From positions 1 to 62,785 of the IMG/VR virus record IMGVR_UViG_3300031565_000023: a DNA stretch of 62,785 bases; one strand, given 5' to 3'. Of this stretch, positions 34,394 through 40,888 are shown one piece after another. This DNA is from a virus. Under the pieces are notes generated by a model. That model was given only the letters and a program-made list of their open reading frames with translations. It did no database searches and had not been told where the DNA came from. The stretch's first letter is position 1, and each line of letters opens with the position of its first letter. The position numbers were made by a program, and so were the translations under genes.

Positions 34394-35509
34394 TTAAGCT
34401 GCTGCTTGCGCTTTTCTCTTTGCTGTAGCCCACGTCCACATCTTGTGAAGTTGTTTTTCGTTCATTTCCTGGATGGGCTTTTCCATCATGTCTTCATCAA
34501 CGTTGATCTTCTTTAGCAGCTCTCTTAGGGCTGACATCTTATCTTCTATCTGGACATTCATAAAATCTTCTTCATTTGTGACCGGATCAAGCGATGGATC
34601 GCTCGATGAATCAATCGATTTCTCCGGCTCTTTCTCTTTGTCCTTCTTCCCTTTGGCCTCATTTTTAGCTTTGGCCTTCCCCTTTTTCTCCGGAGGAGCT
34701 TTCTTTTTCTCAACCCACTTGGAAAATGAAGGCCAAAAAGTTTCATCATTGGTGGCCGCCTCTTTTGCCTCTGCAACCGTACACTTATTGCTAGCTGCGC
34801 TAGCCGCGAGAAACTCACCCAACAAGGCCATGTCCGTTTCTTTCGGTATGTTCTTGTCAAAGTCTTTTGCTGCCTCTGTTTCCTTTCCCACATCGGTGAA
34901 GTCCGCCTCAATGGTCTCGCCCCCCTGGGATGCTTCGGCATCAACATAGAGCTGCTGAAATTCATCGGGCCATATAGATCTCAACCCCTGGGCCTCTGCT
35001 ACTTTGCTAATCATGGTAGGCTGGTTTTCTTCTTTCCAAAAGCGGGTGATCTTCCCTTCGGAGGTTTTTTTCAGATAGCCTTTGAGGTTTACTTCCAGCT
35101 CAAAAGGCTCAATCCATCCCTCCGGGGTGGCCCTAAACCAACCGCCCAGGAGTGTTTCGCCTTCAAGCAGCAATCCCTTGCTGTACTTGATTTCTCCGTC
35201 TTTGGTTTTAACTATGATCCCCTTGTTCCAGCCCTTGCAGTCCGGCATGGATTTTGCCCGGGACCTCAGATAGTCGATGGATACCACGATTGCAGCGTTA
35301 TCCTTCTGGCTGTACTTAATCAGGTACACATCTTTCTTGAATGGGTTTAGCCCTTTGCTCTTACAAATTTGTAGAAAGTAAAAAAGCTCCTGGTCGGTAA
35401 CAAGATCGGCGTCGCCACTTACCAGGAATTTCCGGCAATCATCAAAGGACAGGGTTATCTGCTGCTTGTCCTTTGATTCGTACTTCACTACTCGTCTTTC
35501 TGCCTCCAT
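34394..35509 (-). CDS. bet: Bet/RecT-type single-strand annealing protein
   Basis: 371 residues with the SD AAGGAGTT. The family core spans about residues 20-190: FLQICKSKGLNPFKKDVYLI, IVVSIDYLRSRA, and a helix with QGLRSIWPDEF, as in phage recombination protein Bet. The C-terminal third is an Asp/Glu/Lys-rich linker and a small helical end. Bet anneals complementary single strands made by a 5'-3' exonuclease; the PD-(D/E)XK nuclease of the same operon (36345-36908) is the likely partner. Confidence 0.9.
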   Translation of the reverse strand: MEAERRVVKYESKDKQQITLSFDDCRKFLVSGDADLVTDQELFYFLQICKSKGLNPFKKDVYLIKYSQKDNAAIVVSIDYLRSRAKSMPDCKGWNKGIIVKTKDGEIKYSKGLLLEGETLLGGWFRATPEGWIEPFELEVNLKGYLKKTSEGKITRFWKEENQPTMISKVAEAQGLRSIWPDEFQQLYVDAEASQGGETIEADFTDVGKETEAAKDFDKNIPKETDMALLGEFLAASAASNKCTVAEAKEAATNDETFWPSFSKWVEKKKAPPEKKGKAKAKNEAKGKKDKEKEPEKSIDSSSDPSLDPVTNEEDFMNVQIEDKMSALRELLKKINVDEDMMEKPIQEMNEKQLHKMWTWATAKRKAQAAA

Positions 35510-35524
35510 AATAACTCCTTTCTG

Positions 35525-36208
35525 TTAGGTTTTAAAAACTGTGGACTTCTTTTCATAAATAGTTATGCCTTCGATCTTTTTGATTCCTGTCTTAATCGCA
35601 GCTCGTACTTTCTTCTCGTCAAGCATGAGGTATTTCCTGGGTACTTTGTCAAGCTCGACTTTATCCGGGTCGAAAGTCATAACTCCCCTTTGATGTGCGG
35701 TTCCGCTTGCTGTCCGATGGATTGTTTTTTCTTCCGGTATTGTTTGCATCTGTACCTTCTCCGGCTCGATCCCCTGTTCTTTTGCCTCTGCGTTTAATTT
35801 CTCCTGTAGCTCGGCTGCTGCTTCGTTAGCCTTTTTCTCTGCATCCCTCCGATCCTGCTCTACCTGCGCATCATATTGTCTTATCTTTCTACCCGCTTCT
35901 CCTTCAACGAGCTTTAGCTTCTCCGTAAACAGTTTGCAAAACTTATTAACAGCGGTAAAACGGTTGTAGGGGATCTCGTTTATTTCCTTCCTTCTTTTCT
36001 CTATTTCATTCCCCAATCTTTTTGCATCTGTGCCTTGACTCGTTGCCTTTTTTACGCTTTCATCATCTATGACCTTCAGATCTTTTGCTTCTTTCACCAG
36101 GCGGTTAAATTCGGGCTCATATTTCTCTATGATCGCTAACTGCGACTCTAGGCTGGGTAACGTTATGAGCGTTAAACCTTCTTCCTGTTTTGAAAAATCT
36201 ACAGCCAT
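35525..36208 (-). CDS. Coiled-coil protein of the Bet operon (DUF1351-like)
   Basis: 227 residues, SD GGGGGTGAG. A long amphipathic central helix (residues ~20-140) is followed by a short beta/alpha C-terminal domain (VPRKYLMLDEKKVRAAIKTG) typical of the DUF1351-like proteins that accompany RecT/Bet in phages. Its exact function is unknown. Conserved neighbourhood suggests assistance in recombination. Confidence 0.75.
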   Translation of the reverse strand: MAVDFSKQEEGLTLITLPSLESQLAIIEKYEPEFNRLVKEAKDLKVIDDESVKKATSQGTDAKRLGNEIEKRRKEINEIPYNRFTAVNKFCKLFTEKLKLVEGEAGRKIRQYDAQVEQDRRDAEKKANEAAAELQEKLNAEAKEQGIEPEKVQMQTIPEEKTIHRTASGTAHQRGVMTFDPDKVELDKVPRKYLMLDEKKVRAAIKTGIKKIEGITIYEKKSTVFKT

Positions 36209-36224
36209 GTTCTCACCCCCTTTT

Positions 36225-36332
36225 TTAAAAGATTTTCATTAAAAAATACTTTATGATCAACCACCACACTAAAGCGCAAAACAGAATACAAGCCCACCAG
36301 CTCAACGCTTTATACCAATCTACGCTAATCAT
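36225..36332 (-). CDS. 35-residue membrane protein
   Basis: ATG at 36332 with AGGGGGCGG upstream; the stop is at 36225-36227. The product starts MISVDWYKALSWWACILFCA and continues LVWWLIIKYF: a single hydrophobic helix with a basic end. It fits snugly between the nuclease stop and the next gene. Coupling and SD support translation. Role unknown. Confidence 0.55.
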   Translation of the reverse strand: MISVDWYKALSWWACILFCALVWWLIIKYFLMKIF

Positions 36333-36344
36333 GTTTGCCGCCCC

Positions 36345-36908
36345 CTATGCTGCGTTAAACCACCTATACGCATTGAGCGCATCCAAAAAATGTTTAAGAT
36401 CACTGGCGCTCTCTTTATACCAATGCACTCTAGGCAGCTTCCCATCACGATCCAATGCCAGGCTGCCGATGTGTGTTATTGTGTAGCCATTTACATTTGC
36501 CAGGTGCATGTAGGCTGCCAGTTGAGCAGCCCATATCCTCTTTAGCTTCGCTGTAGGGATCGGGGTTTTGAGATCGAGCATGGATAACTCCCCCGGCCCA
36601 TCGTCATTCATTTCCACGATTAAGTCCGGGTGTCCTGAAAACCCTAGCTTTTCATCCTTGAGGGAAATTTCCGTATCAATAACCTCTTTCACGTTATTAT
36701 CTAGGAAGTACCGGAAGGAAGAAATGTATCCCCCGTAGATGGGGTTTATAATCGGAAATAGGCCCCGGCCTATGGTTGAGCAGATCCGGTGGATATTCGT
36801 ACCATGATAGGCTTTCTCTTTGAACCGGGCCTTTAGGTTGGGATACCTCTCAAGATCACTATACCCGGAGTAGGGGGAAAGCGCTGTTGTAACGCTGTAG
36901 AATTTCAC
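36345..36908 (-). CDS. PD-(D/E)XK exonuclease (Cas4/RecB-like)
   Basis: 187 residues from a GTG at 36908 with GAGGAA upstream. The nuclease motif is GHPDLIVE (Asp), LSMLDLKT (D-x-K) and WAAQLAAYMHLA (Gln-Tyr helix), as in RecB/Cas4-type and many phage recombination exonucleases. It probably resects DNA ends so that the Bet-type protein can load. It sits two genes upstream of bet in the same transcript. Confidence 0.85.
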   Translation of the reverse strand: MKFYSVTTALSPYSGYSDLERYPNLKARFKEKAYHGTNIHRICSTIGRGLFPIINPIYGGYISSFRYFLDNNVKEVIDTEISLKDEKLGFSGHPDLIVEMNDDGPGELSMLDLKTPIPTAKLKRIWAAQLAAYMHLANVNGYTITHIGSLALDRDGKLPRVHWYKESASDLKHFLDALNAYRWFNAA

Positions 36909-36912
36909 TTAC

Positions 36913-37086
36913 TTATTCCTCGTCTGGACTTATAGTTTGGGAATATGACCACTTCATCAATTCCATCACCGTACATTTAGATGGAAGGCTGTCGGTGTGT
37001 GTGATCCAGTTGGCCACCAACTCGTCCAGGCTTTTGTGTAGCTCCACGTGGCGCTTCCTGTGTTTCTCAATATTACTATCTGTCAT
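36913..37086 (-). CDS. 57-residue helical protein
   Basis: Start at 37086 overlapping the stop of the upstream membrane-protein gene (ATGA). The product is helical and charged (SNIEKHRKRHVELHKSLDEL, then ANWITHTDSLPSK) and ends SPDEE. It ends four bases before the GTG of the nuclease gene. Function unknown; it is part of the recombination operon. Confidence 0.6.
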   Translation of the reverse strand: MTDSNIEKHRKRHVELHKSLDELVANWITHTDSLPSKCTVMELMKWSYSQTISPDEE

Positions 37087-37238
37087 TTTAACAGCCCCTT
37101 TGTGATTAGATGATACACCTGTGAAACAATCACCGTAAAAAGTAACAGCCCCACAAGCCAGGCCAAAAACCTTTCAGTCACTTTGCACGAGAAAAACTTA
37201 TAGCTGGCACGATCACATTTTTTTAACAATTTTTCCAT
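37083..37238 (-). CDS. 51-residue membrane protein
   Basis: ATG at 37238 with GGAGGCGAA. The product MEKLLKKCDRASYKFFSC continues with the membrane helix FLAWLVGLLLFTVIVSQVY. The stop overlaps the next start. A hairpin (37253-37303) lies immediately before its SD. Function unknown; small membrane proteins in early operons often modulate the host or superinfection. Confidence 0.6.
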   Translation of the reverse strand: MEKLLKKCDRASYKFFSCKVTERFLAWLVGLLLFTVIVSQVYHLITKGLLK

Positions 37239-37252
37239 TTCGCCTCCTAAAA

Positions 37253-37303
37253 CCAGGCCACCAGGGAAAAGAGGGGATAAGAAAAAAAAACCTGGCGGCC
37301 TGG
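37253..37303 (-). promoter_or_regulatory. Intercistronic hairpin
   Basis: CCAGGCC/GGCCTGG (37253-37259 with 37297-37303) continues inward as CCAGG/CCTGG (37261-37265 with 37291-37295) around one mismatch: 12 base pairs. On the minus strand only TTTT follows before the SD of the 37238 gene. It resembles the attenuator at 37890-37979 in sequence (GGCCACC..AGGG), and may be a weak terminator or an RNA-processing site. Confidence 0.65.
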
Positions 37304-37313
37304 CGTGAAAGGA

Positions 37314-37640
37314 TTAGCTTTCGAAAGAGCTTTTCACTCGCAGCGTAAATTTCTTCAATCTTGTCTTGAATTTCTTTCTGTCTTTAGCCTGGAAATAGTC
37401 ATAGAGGTTTTCAAGCATCGAGTGTCTGTCAAAGGGTGCGTCAACATAGCCCCATGTATCCTCGTGCCCCAGATGCCTGCCGTCATATCCTTCGCACAGG
37501 AAAGCGAAACTCCCAAAATTCTCAAGGCCACCACTCAAACAAATAACCTTTTTCAGCCTGCCGAAAAGCCCGTACAGGCGATCATACTCATGGCAATCTA
37601 TCTGCCCCACTTTCCATCTAACGTCTACTGTGATTGGCAT
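37314..37640 (-). CDS. Hypothetical early protein
   Basis: 108 residues with GGGGGAGGGTGAG upstream. A beta-strand start (PITVDVRWKVGQIDCHEYDR) is followed by a mixed region and a basic helical end (KKFKTRLKKFTLRVKSSF). No Cys clusters or membrane segments. The second gene of the recombination transcript. Not recognised. Confidence 0.7.
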   Translation of the reverse strand: MPITVDVRWKVGQIDCHEYDRLYGLFGRLKKVICLSGGLENFGSFAFLCEGYDGRHLGHEDTWGYVDAPFDRHSMLENLYDYFQAKDRKKFKTRLKKFTLRVKSSFES

Positions 37641-37655
37641 GTCTCACCCTCCCCC

Positions 37656-37877
37656 TTAATTCGCTACGATTGCAGCGAAGAAATCAGTTTCCTCATAGTT
37701 GTCGGGATCAACGATAAAGCAAAGATACGCCTCACCGTTTGTTGTCCAGTGCAAAACCTCTCCGGGGCCCTTCAATTCCTCAAGTTTTGTTTCTGCAAAC
37801 TTAACCGCCATTTTCAGCTCGTCCACCGGGATGCTCTCAATGACACCTTTTGCCTTATCTATTAGTCGCACTACCAT
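37656..37877 (-). CDS. First gene of the recombination operon, 73 residues
   Basis: The ATG at 37877 follows AAAGGGGG, directly downstream of an attenuator-like hairpin. The frame stays open upstream through that hairpin, so a longer product with a basic leader (MAGKNALGKKQSKKISRR) cannot be excluded. The 73-residue form has an amphipathic helix (VDELKMAVKFAETKLEELKG), then a beta hairpin (GEAYLCFIVDPDNYEE). Function unknown. Confidence 0.65.
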   Translation of the reverse strand: MVVRLIDKAKGVIESIPVDELKMAVKFAETKLEELKGPGEVLHWTTNGEAYLCFIVDPDNYEETDFFAAIVAN

Positions 37878-37889
37878 GGGTGCCCCCTT

Positions 37890-37979
37890 TAAAAAAAAAG
37901 AAGGCCACCCAGGGTGAATTGCTTTTGGGGAAGCAGACGAGAAACCAGTACCCTGGCAGGATCCCCCCGGTGGCCTTCT
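37890..37979 (-). terminator. Leader attenuator of recombination operon
   Basis: On the minus strand an 11-bp stem AGAAGGCCACC/GGTGGCCTTCT (37979-37969 with 37909-37899) encloses a second stem CCAGGG/CCCTGG and is followed at once by a run of T (37898-37890), a textbook factor-independent terminator. It lies between the promoter at 38078 and the first gene at 37877, so read-through must be regulated or partial. Confidence 0.75.
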
Positions 37980-38049
37980 ACTAATTTTTTTTGATTGTTT
38001 TTTCCCCAAAGCATTTTTGCCAGCCATCCGTACTGTGTTTGTGCTATAC

Positions 38050-38078
38050 ACTATATGAACTTCATTCACACTTGTCAA
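38050..38078 (-). promoter_or_regulatory. Early leftward promoter
   Basis: Minus strand TTGACA (38078-38073), a 17-base spacer and TATAGT (38055-38050): near consensus. The spacer itself contains an operator-like TGTGAATGAAGTTCA. It would drive the recombination operon and possibly run on towards the integrase. Confidence 0.8.
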
Positions 38079-38088
38079 GTTAAAAATA

Positions 38089-38101
38089 TGAATATTATTC
38101 A
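38089..38101. promoter_or_regulatory. Operator type 2, TGAATATTATTCA
   Basis: A perfect 13-bp palindrome just upstream of the leftward promoter's -35. The same 13 bases lie in the spacer of the promoter at 39641. It probably binds an HTH regulator of the lysogeny region. Confidence 0.6.
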
Positions 38102-38127
38102 TTATTATTCTATCGGTCCAACTTCGG

Positions 38128-38140
38128 TGTGAATTTCACA
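38128..38140. promoter_or_regulatory. Operator type 1 (site B), TGTGAATTTCACA
   Basis: A perfect 13-bp palindrome identical to site A (26372) and site E (59972). It lies between the HTH gene ending at 38218 and the leftward promoter, about 50 bases upstream of its -35. Confidence 0.7.
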
Positions 38141-38150
38141 TCATTCCCAC

Positions 38151-38180
38151 AAAAAAAACACCCCCGAAATGGAGGTGTTT
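38151..38180 (-). terminator. Terminator after the minus-strand HTH gene
   Basis: AAACACC (38156-38162) pairs with GGTGTTT (38174-38180). On the minus strand the stem is followed by a T-run (38155-38151). It ends the transcript of the 39579-38218 unit. Confidence 0.75.
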
Positions 38181-38188
38181 AAGCATTG

Positions 38189-38201
38189 TGTGAAATTCAC
38201 A
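38189..38201. promoter_or_regulatory. Operator type 1 (site C), TGTGAAATTCACA
   Basis: A perfect 13-bp palindrome with the central base A, 49 bases to the right of site B's end. It lies just beyond the stop of the minus-strand HTH gene and before its terminator. Confidence 0.7.
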
Positions 38202-38217
38202 CTATTGAGTTCTCGGC

Positions 38218-38523
38218 CTAACGGCCCTTTTTGCTATTTTTCTCTATTGTTGCCTTATCGCCATGAATTATAAGGCAAATGCCGAGCTTTTTTGTCAATT
38301 TGCTCACGTCTTCCCAGGAGATCCCATAATTCTGGTCCTTAAACATTCGGTACAGTTTTTCCCTCCCCATCCCCATTGTCCTGGAAAGGACAGGCCAGTT
38401 GATTCCTTCAAATCCACTGTCTTTTGGGTGCGCAAGGCTTTCGTTCCTGGAAATCATAGACCAAAGCAAGCGTATGATCTTTTTTTCCAACACCGAGTAG
38501 TTTTTCTTGCCTCTATATGGCAT
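38218..38523 (-). CDS. HTH regulator of the lysogeny region
   Basis: 101 residues, SD GAGG. A central helix-turn-helix-like stretch (WPVLSRTMGMGREKLYRMFK) is followed by ISWEDVSKLTKKLGICLII. It is a small DNA-binding regulator lying next to palindromic operators B and C. Whether it is the maintenance repressor or a Cro-like antagonist cannot be told from sequence. It shares a transcript with the exported repeat protein and the 39579 gene. Confidence 0.65.
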   Translation of the reverse strand: MPYRGKKNYSVLEKKIIRLLWSMISRNESLAHPKDSGFEGINWPVLSRTMGMGREKLYRMFKDQNYGISWEDVSKLTKKLGICLIIHGDKATIEKNSKKGR

Positions 38524-38576
38524 TTTACCTCATGGATATTAACAATCGAGCGTTAAGATTAATTTGTGTCGGCCGT

Positions 38577-39041
38577 TTATTCATCGTCGGGGGGAGAGGC
38601 ATCCGGATAAAACTCTCCTGTCTTTGGATTGATTGCGCCAGGTCCTACCCCTGGATAAAACTCTCCTGTCTTTGGATTGATTGCGCCAGATCCTACCCCC
38701 GGGTAAAACTCCCCACCTTCACCCACAACACCTTCTTTTACTCCCGGATAATATTTCCCACTAGGGCCAACTGCCCCTTGGTGTTTAGGCTTTACGTCTA
38801 TGGTTTTTTGTTGACTAGCTTCTTTTTCTTTAAAAGACCCCCTATATCTCTTAATGGTTTCTACGGCATATTCCCCATCAAGCCCCTTTCCCTGGTAGCC
38901 TTCTTCTGCTTTTCCCTCATTCTCTGTCGCAGGGGCATTGTCTCCCCCTTCGTCCCCATGGGAAAAGCCACAGATCAAAGCGATTGCTAAAGTTGTGACA
39001 AAAATTGATTTCAATGAAAGCATAATGATCAGTTTTTTCAT
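38577..39041 (-). CDS. Exported protein with FYPGVGxGAINPKTGE repeats
   Basis: 154 residues from the ATG at 39041, with GGGGAGGAC upstream. The frame is open further up but has no other good start. N-terminal signal peptide (KLIIMLSLKSIFVTTLAIAL), then an acidic region, then C-terminal repeats of 16 residues with core GEFYPGVGPGAINPKT. It sits inside the lysogeny transcript, so it is likely made in the prophage state. An envelope moron (superinfection exclusion or surface change) is the inferred role. No family is recognised. Confidence 0.7.
   Translation of the reverse strand: MKKLIIMLSLKSIFVTTLAIALICGFSHGDEGGDNAPATENEGKAEEGYQGKGLDGEYAVETIKRYRGSFKEKEASQQKTIDVKPKHQGAVGPSGKYYPGVKEGVVGEGGEFYPGVGSGAINPKTGEFYPGVGPGAINPKTGEFYPDASPPDDE
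38605..38715 (-). repeat. 48-bp tandem repeat inside exported protein gene
   Basis: A 48-base unit (16 codons) is repeated 2.3 times, beginning at 38605, 38653 and 38701, with very few differences between the first two copies. It encodes the GEFYPGVGxGAINPKT repeats and could expand or contract by slippage. Confidence 0.9.
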
Positions 39042-39060
39042 AATGTCCTCCCCTTTCTTG

Positions 39061-39579
39061 TTAGGCACCTCCGGCGCCAACTTTTTTGGCCTCTTCTTTT
39101 TTTCTTCTTTCCTTAGCGTTGCCAGCATCTTTAAATCCATTATTAAAAACTTCAAGTATTTTTGTGAGGATTTCCCTTTCATGTTTGCGATCATAACCCA
39201 AAGTATTAATTAAATTTTTTACAACGTTCTTGTTCTCAATAGACAATCCCTTTATTGTTTTTAATAATTTATTTATTTCTTCCTTTGCTTCCAAGATCTC
39301 TTCCAATGTTTCGGGCTCGCCTTCAATGGAGATAACGTCTGTGGGTGTAATAATAAAAGAATGGTTTAAGAGCTCCGAAAGTTGGAAGACTCTTTCTGTT
39401 GTTAGGCGCCCCCTTTTTCTTCTAAAAATTAAATCTAGGTGCGCCCGGTCAAATTTTATAGATTTAGACTCTAATTCTTTTTTTGCTTTTGTTACATCTA
39501 CGCGGTTCGCTTTCCAATAACCACATTCTTTAAATGCCTTCTCCACGGCCGCGATAAGCTGTTTTTCCCTATTATTCAC
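39061..39579 (-). CDS. Hypothetical lysogeny-region protein
   Basis: 172 residues from a GTG at 39579 with AGGTAGG upstream. The first half could bind nucleic acid (YWKANRVDVTKAKKELESKS, then RRKRGRLTTERVFQLSELLN with an HTH-like spacing); the second half is coiled (EILEAKEEINKLLKTIKGLS). As the first gene of the leftward lysogeny transcript, facing the leaderless gene at 39676, it is a reasonable candidate for the maintenance repressor. This rests on position, not homology. Confidence 0.65.
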   Translation of the reverse strand: MNNREKQLIAAVEKAFKECGYWKANRVDVTKAKKELESKSIKFDRAHLDLIFRRKRGRLTTERVFQLSELLNHSFIITPTDVISIEGEPETLEEILEAKEEINKLLKTIKGLSIENKNVVKNLINTLGYDRKHEREILTKILEVFNNGFKDAGNAKERRKKEEAKKVGAGGA

Positions 39580-39604
39580 AATAACCTACCTATATGAAAT
39601 ATGG

Positions 39605-39620
39605 TCACGCGTCAGCGTGA
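39605..39620. promoter_or_regulatory. Inverted repeat between divergent regulator genes
   Basis: TCACGC (39605-39610) and GCGTGA (39615-39620) form a perfect inverted repeat with the 4-base centre GTCA. It lies between the GTG of the leftward gene (39579) and the rightward promoter at 39641, where a third operator type would be expected. Confidence 0.5.
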
Positions 39621-39640
39621 ATGTTATTTACATTTTTTTC

Positions 39641-39669
39641 TTGACATCTGTGAATATTATTCATACTAT
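39641..39669 (+). promoter_or_regulatory. Rightward promoter overlapping operator type 2
   Basis: TTGACA (39641-39646), a 17-base spacer and TACTAT (39664-39669). The last 13 bases of the spacer (39651-39663) are the palindrome TGAATATTATTCA, so a bound regulator would block RNA polymerase. The expected start site, about 39676, coincides with the ATG of the next gene. Confidence 0.8.
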
Positions 39670-39675
39670 GCCCTC

Positions 39676-39897
39676 ATGCATCCACTTAAGAAATATAGGC
39701 TCAAACACAAAACAACTGCCAGGGAAATAGCTGAAGAGGTTGAAGCGCAGGGAATCACTTGCGACATCTCCTATATTTATCACATTGAAAGTGGGCGGGC
39801 CAACCCAAGCTATAAGATGGCAAAGGCCATTTCGGTTGCTTCTGCTGGTGAAATAAACATTATAGAATTATTGGAACATTCTAATAGTGCAGCCTAA
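39676..39897 (+). CDS. XRE-type HTH protein from a leaderless mRNA
   Basis: 73 residues from the ATG at 39676, which is at or within a base of the predicted transcription start. There is no SD, so the mRNA is leaderless, as for lambda cI from PRM. The HTH_XRE fold is visible (KYRLKHKTTAREIAEEVEAQ, then SYIYHIESGRANPSYKMAKA). Its short length fits a Cro-like or minimal repressor with no peptidase or dimer domain. It probably binds the palindromes nearby. Confidence 0.8.
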   Translation: MHPLKKYRLKHKTTAREIAEEVEAQGITCDISYIYHIESGRANPSYKMAKAISVASAGEINIIELLEHSNSAA

Positions 39898-40384
39898 GAA
39901 ACCACGCCACAGCAGAGAAATTGCTTTCCTGCGGGAAATGAAGGATAAGGGTACAACTCTTATCTACGAACCTCGCGTATTTTACCTTTCTAGCGGCTCC
40001 ACGTACACGCCCGATTTTTACGATCCCGAAGAAGATAAATACTATGAATTAATAAGCACCCGGCAAAGGTGGCAGCAATGTAAAGATAAGTTGCGATTAT
40101 TCCAGGTAGACTATCCCGACATTAACTTTGAGATTATTGCTAAATATAAAAAGAAAAAGAGCTATGTTCTCCCAATTAAGCCCAAAACGGACGGCGCGCC
40201 CATTTCCCTAGATGCCATAAGATATAGGGTGATAGAACATTTAAATGAAAGTGGCATGCGCGCAAGTTCCTTTGCAAAAGAAAACGACATTAACCAGCCT
40301 ACCCTGCACAGATTTTTGGTGGGACAGACAGCGCCAAACGTGAAGAATTTAAACAAAATCCTTAATGGTTTGCGCGACAGTTAG
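39887..40384 (+). CDS. Nuclease-like domain fused to HTH (paralog 1)
   Basis: 165 residues from a GTG at 39887 overlapping the HTH gene. Residues ~8-90 match a DUF1064-like PD-(D/E)XK fold: IYEPRVFYLSSGSTYTPDFY (Asp), then DKYYELISTRQRW, where ELI replaces the E-x-K catalytic triad. The C-terminal ~50 residues are an HTH (ASSFAKENDINQPTLHRFLV). The paralog at 43882 has the same first domain but a different C-terminus. Loss of the Lys suggests a non-cutting DNA-binding or structural role, perhaps a regulator. Confidence 0.75.
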   Translation: MQPKKPRHSREIAFLREMKDKGTTLIYEPRVFYLSSGSTYTPDFYDPEEDKYYELISTRQRWQQCKDKLRLFQVDYPDINFEIIAKYKKKKSYVLPIKPKTDGAPISLDAIRYRVIEHLNESGMRASSFAKENDINQPTLHRFLVGQTAPNVKNLNKILNGLRDS

Positions 40385-40420
40385 GCGGTCAGAAGAAATA
40401 CATAACATACTCAAAACAGG

Positions 40421-40438
40421 TTGTCAACATGGTGACAA
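40421..40438. promoter_or_regulatory. Inverted repeat spanning a start codon
   Basis: TTGTCA (40421-40426) and TGACAA (40433-40438) form a perfect inverted repeat around ACATGG, which contains the ATG (40429-40431) of the next HTH gene. It could be an autoregulatory operator or an RNA hairpin hiding the start. Confidence 0.5.
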
Positions 40439-40656
40439 GAAAAAAAAGAATTTTTGGGATTTTGGAGGCCGAGGGGATTCCCGTGGGCGACATTATAGCG
40501 CTGCTACTCCGGCAGCAGGGAGTCGGGTTATCGGATGTTGCCAAAAAAGCGCGAGTCCATCGATCTTTTGTTTCTAAGGTTTTTGCCGGCGAAAGAAATC
40601 CGGCCTGCATTAAAGAAACCGTTTCGGGCGTGCTGGGGTTTGATCCCTGGGAATAG
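40429..40656 (+). CDS. Small HTH DNA-binding protein
   Basis: 75 residues. The helix-turn-helix is clear: GLSDVAKKARVHRSFVSKVF with a short AGERNP wing and a following helix. The basic N-terminus is VTRKKR. It has no SD, and its start lies in an inverted repeat (40421-40438). Probably a transcription regulator of the switch, for example Cro- or CII-like; the assignment is inferred. Confidence 0.75.
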   Translation: MVTRKKRIFGILEAEGIPVGDIIALLLRQQGVGLSDVAKKARVHRSFVSKVFAGERNPACIKETVSGVLGFDPWE

Positions 40657-40674
40657 CCAAATTTGAAGATTTTT

Positions 40675-40875
40675 ATGACCCGGATTCCCATTTCTACCTT
40701 TAAGGAGCTCATGAGGCGCATTGCGAAAAATTGTAAGAAGTGCGCGGGATCCAGCCAGCGGGTAAAAAAATGCATGAGCCTTGAGTGTGACTTTCACGCC
40801 GTTCGTAATGGTGCCAGGATGAGCAGAAGGATAAACCCTAAGAGCCTTCAGAATTTGAAGAATGCCTCCGATTGA
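40675..40875 (+). CDS. Small Cys-rich zinc-binding protein
   Basis: 66 residues from the ATG at 40675. Cys pairs CKKCAGSSQRVKKC and CMSLECDFH form a likely C-x2-C / C-x4-C zinc site of the short phage family with CxxC...V..C....C.l...R.G. The C-terminal NPKSLQNLKNASD is helical. The stop codon sits in the loop of the terminator that follows. Function unknown. Confidence 0.65.
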   Translation: MTRIPISTFKELMRRIAKNCKKCAGSSQRVKKCMSLECDFHAVRNGARMSRRINPKSLQNLKNASD

Positions 40876-40888
40876 ATCGGGGGCTTTT
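40864..40888 (+). terminator. Terminator of the rightward regulator operon
   Basis: GCCTCCGAT (40864-40872) pairs with ATCGGGGGC (40876-40884) with one G-T pair and the 3-base loop TGA, which is the stop codon of the upstream gene. TTTT follows. It ends the 39676-40875 operon. Confidence 0.8.

Noticed and set aside
38605-38715. CRISPR-like repeat
   Set aside because: The 48-base units are tandem without spacers and lie in a coding frame.
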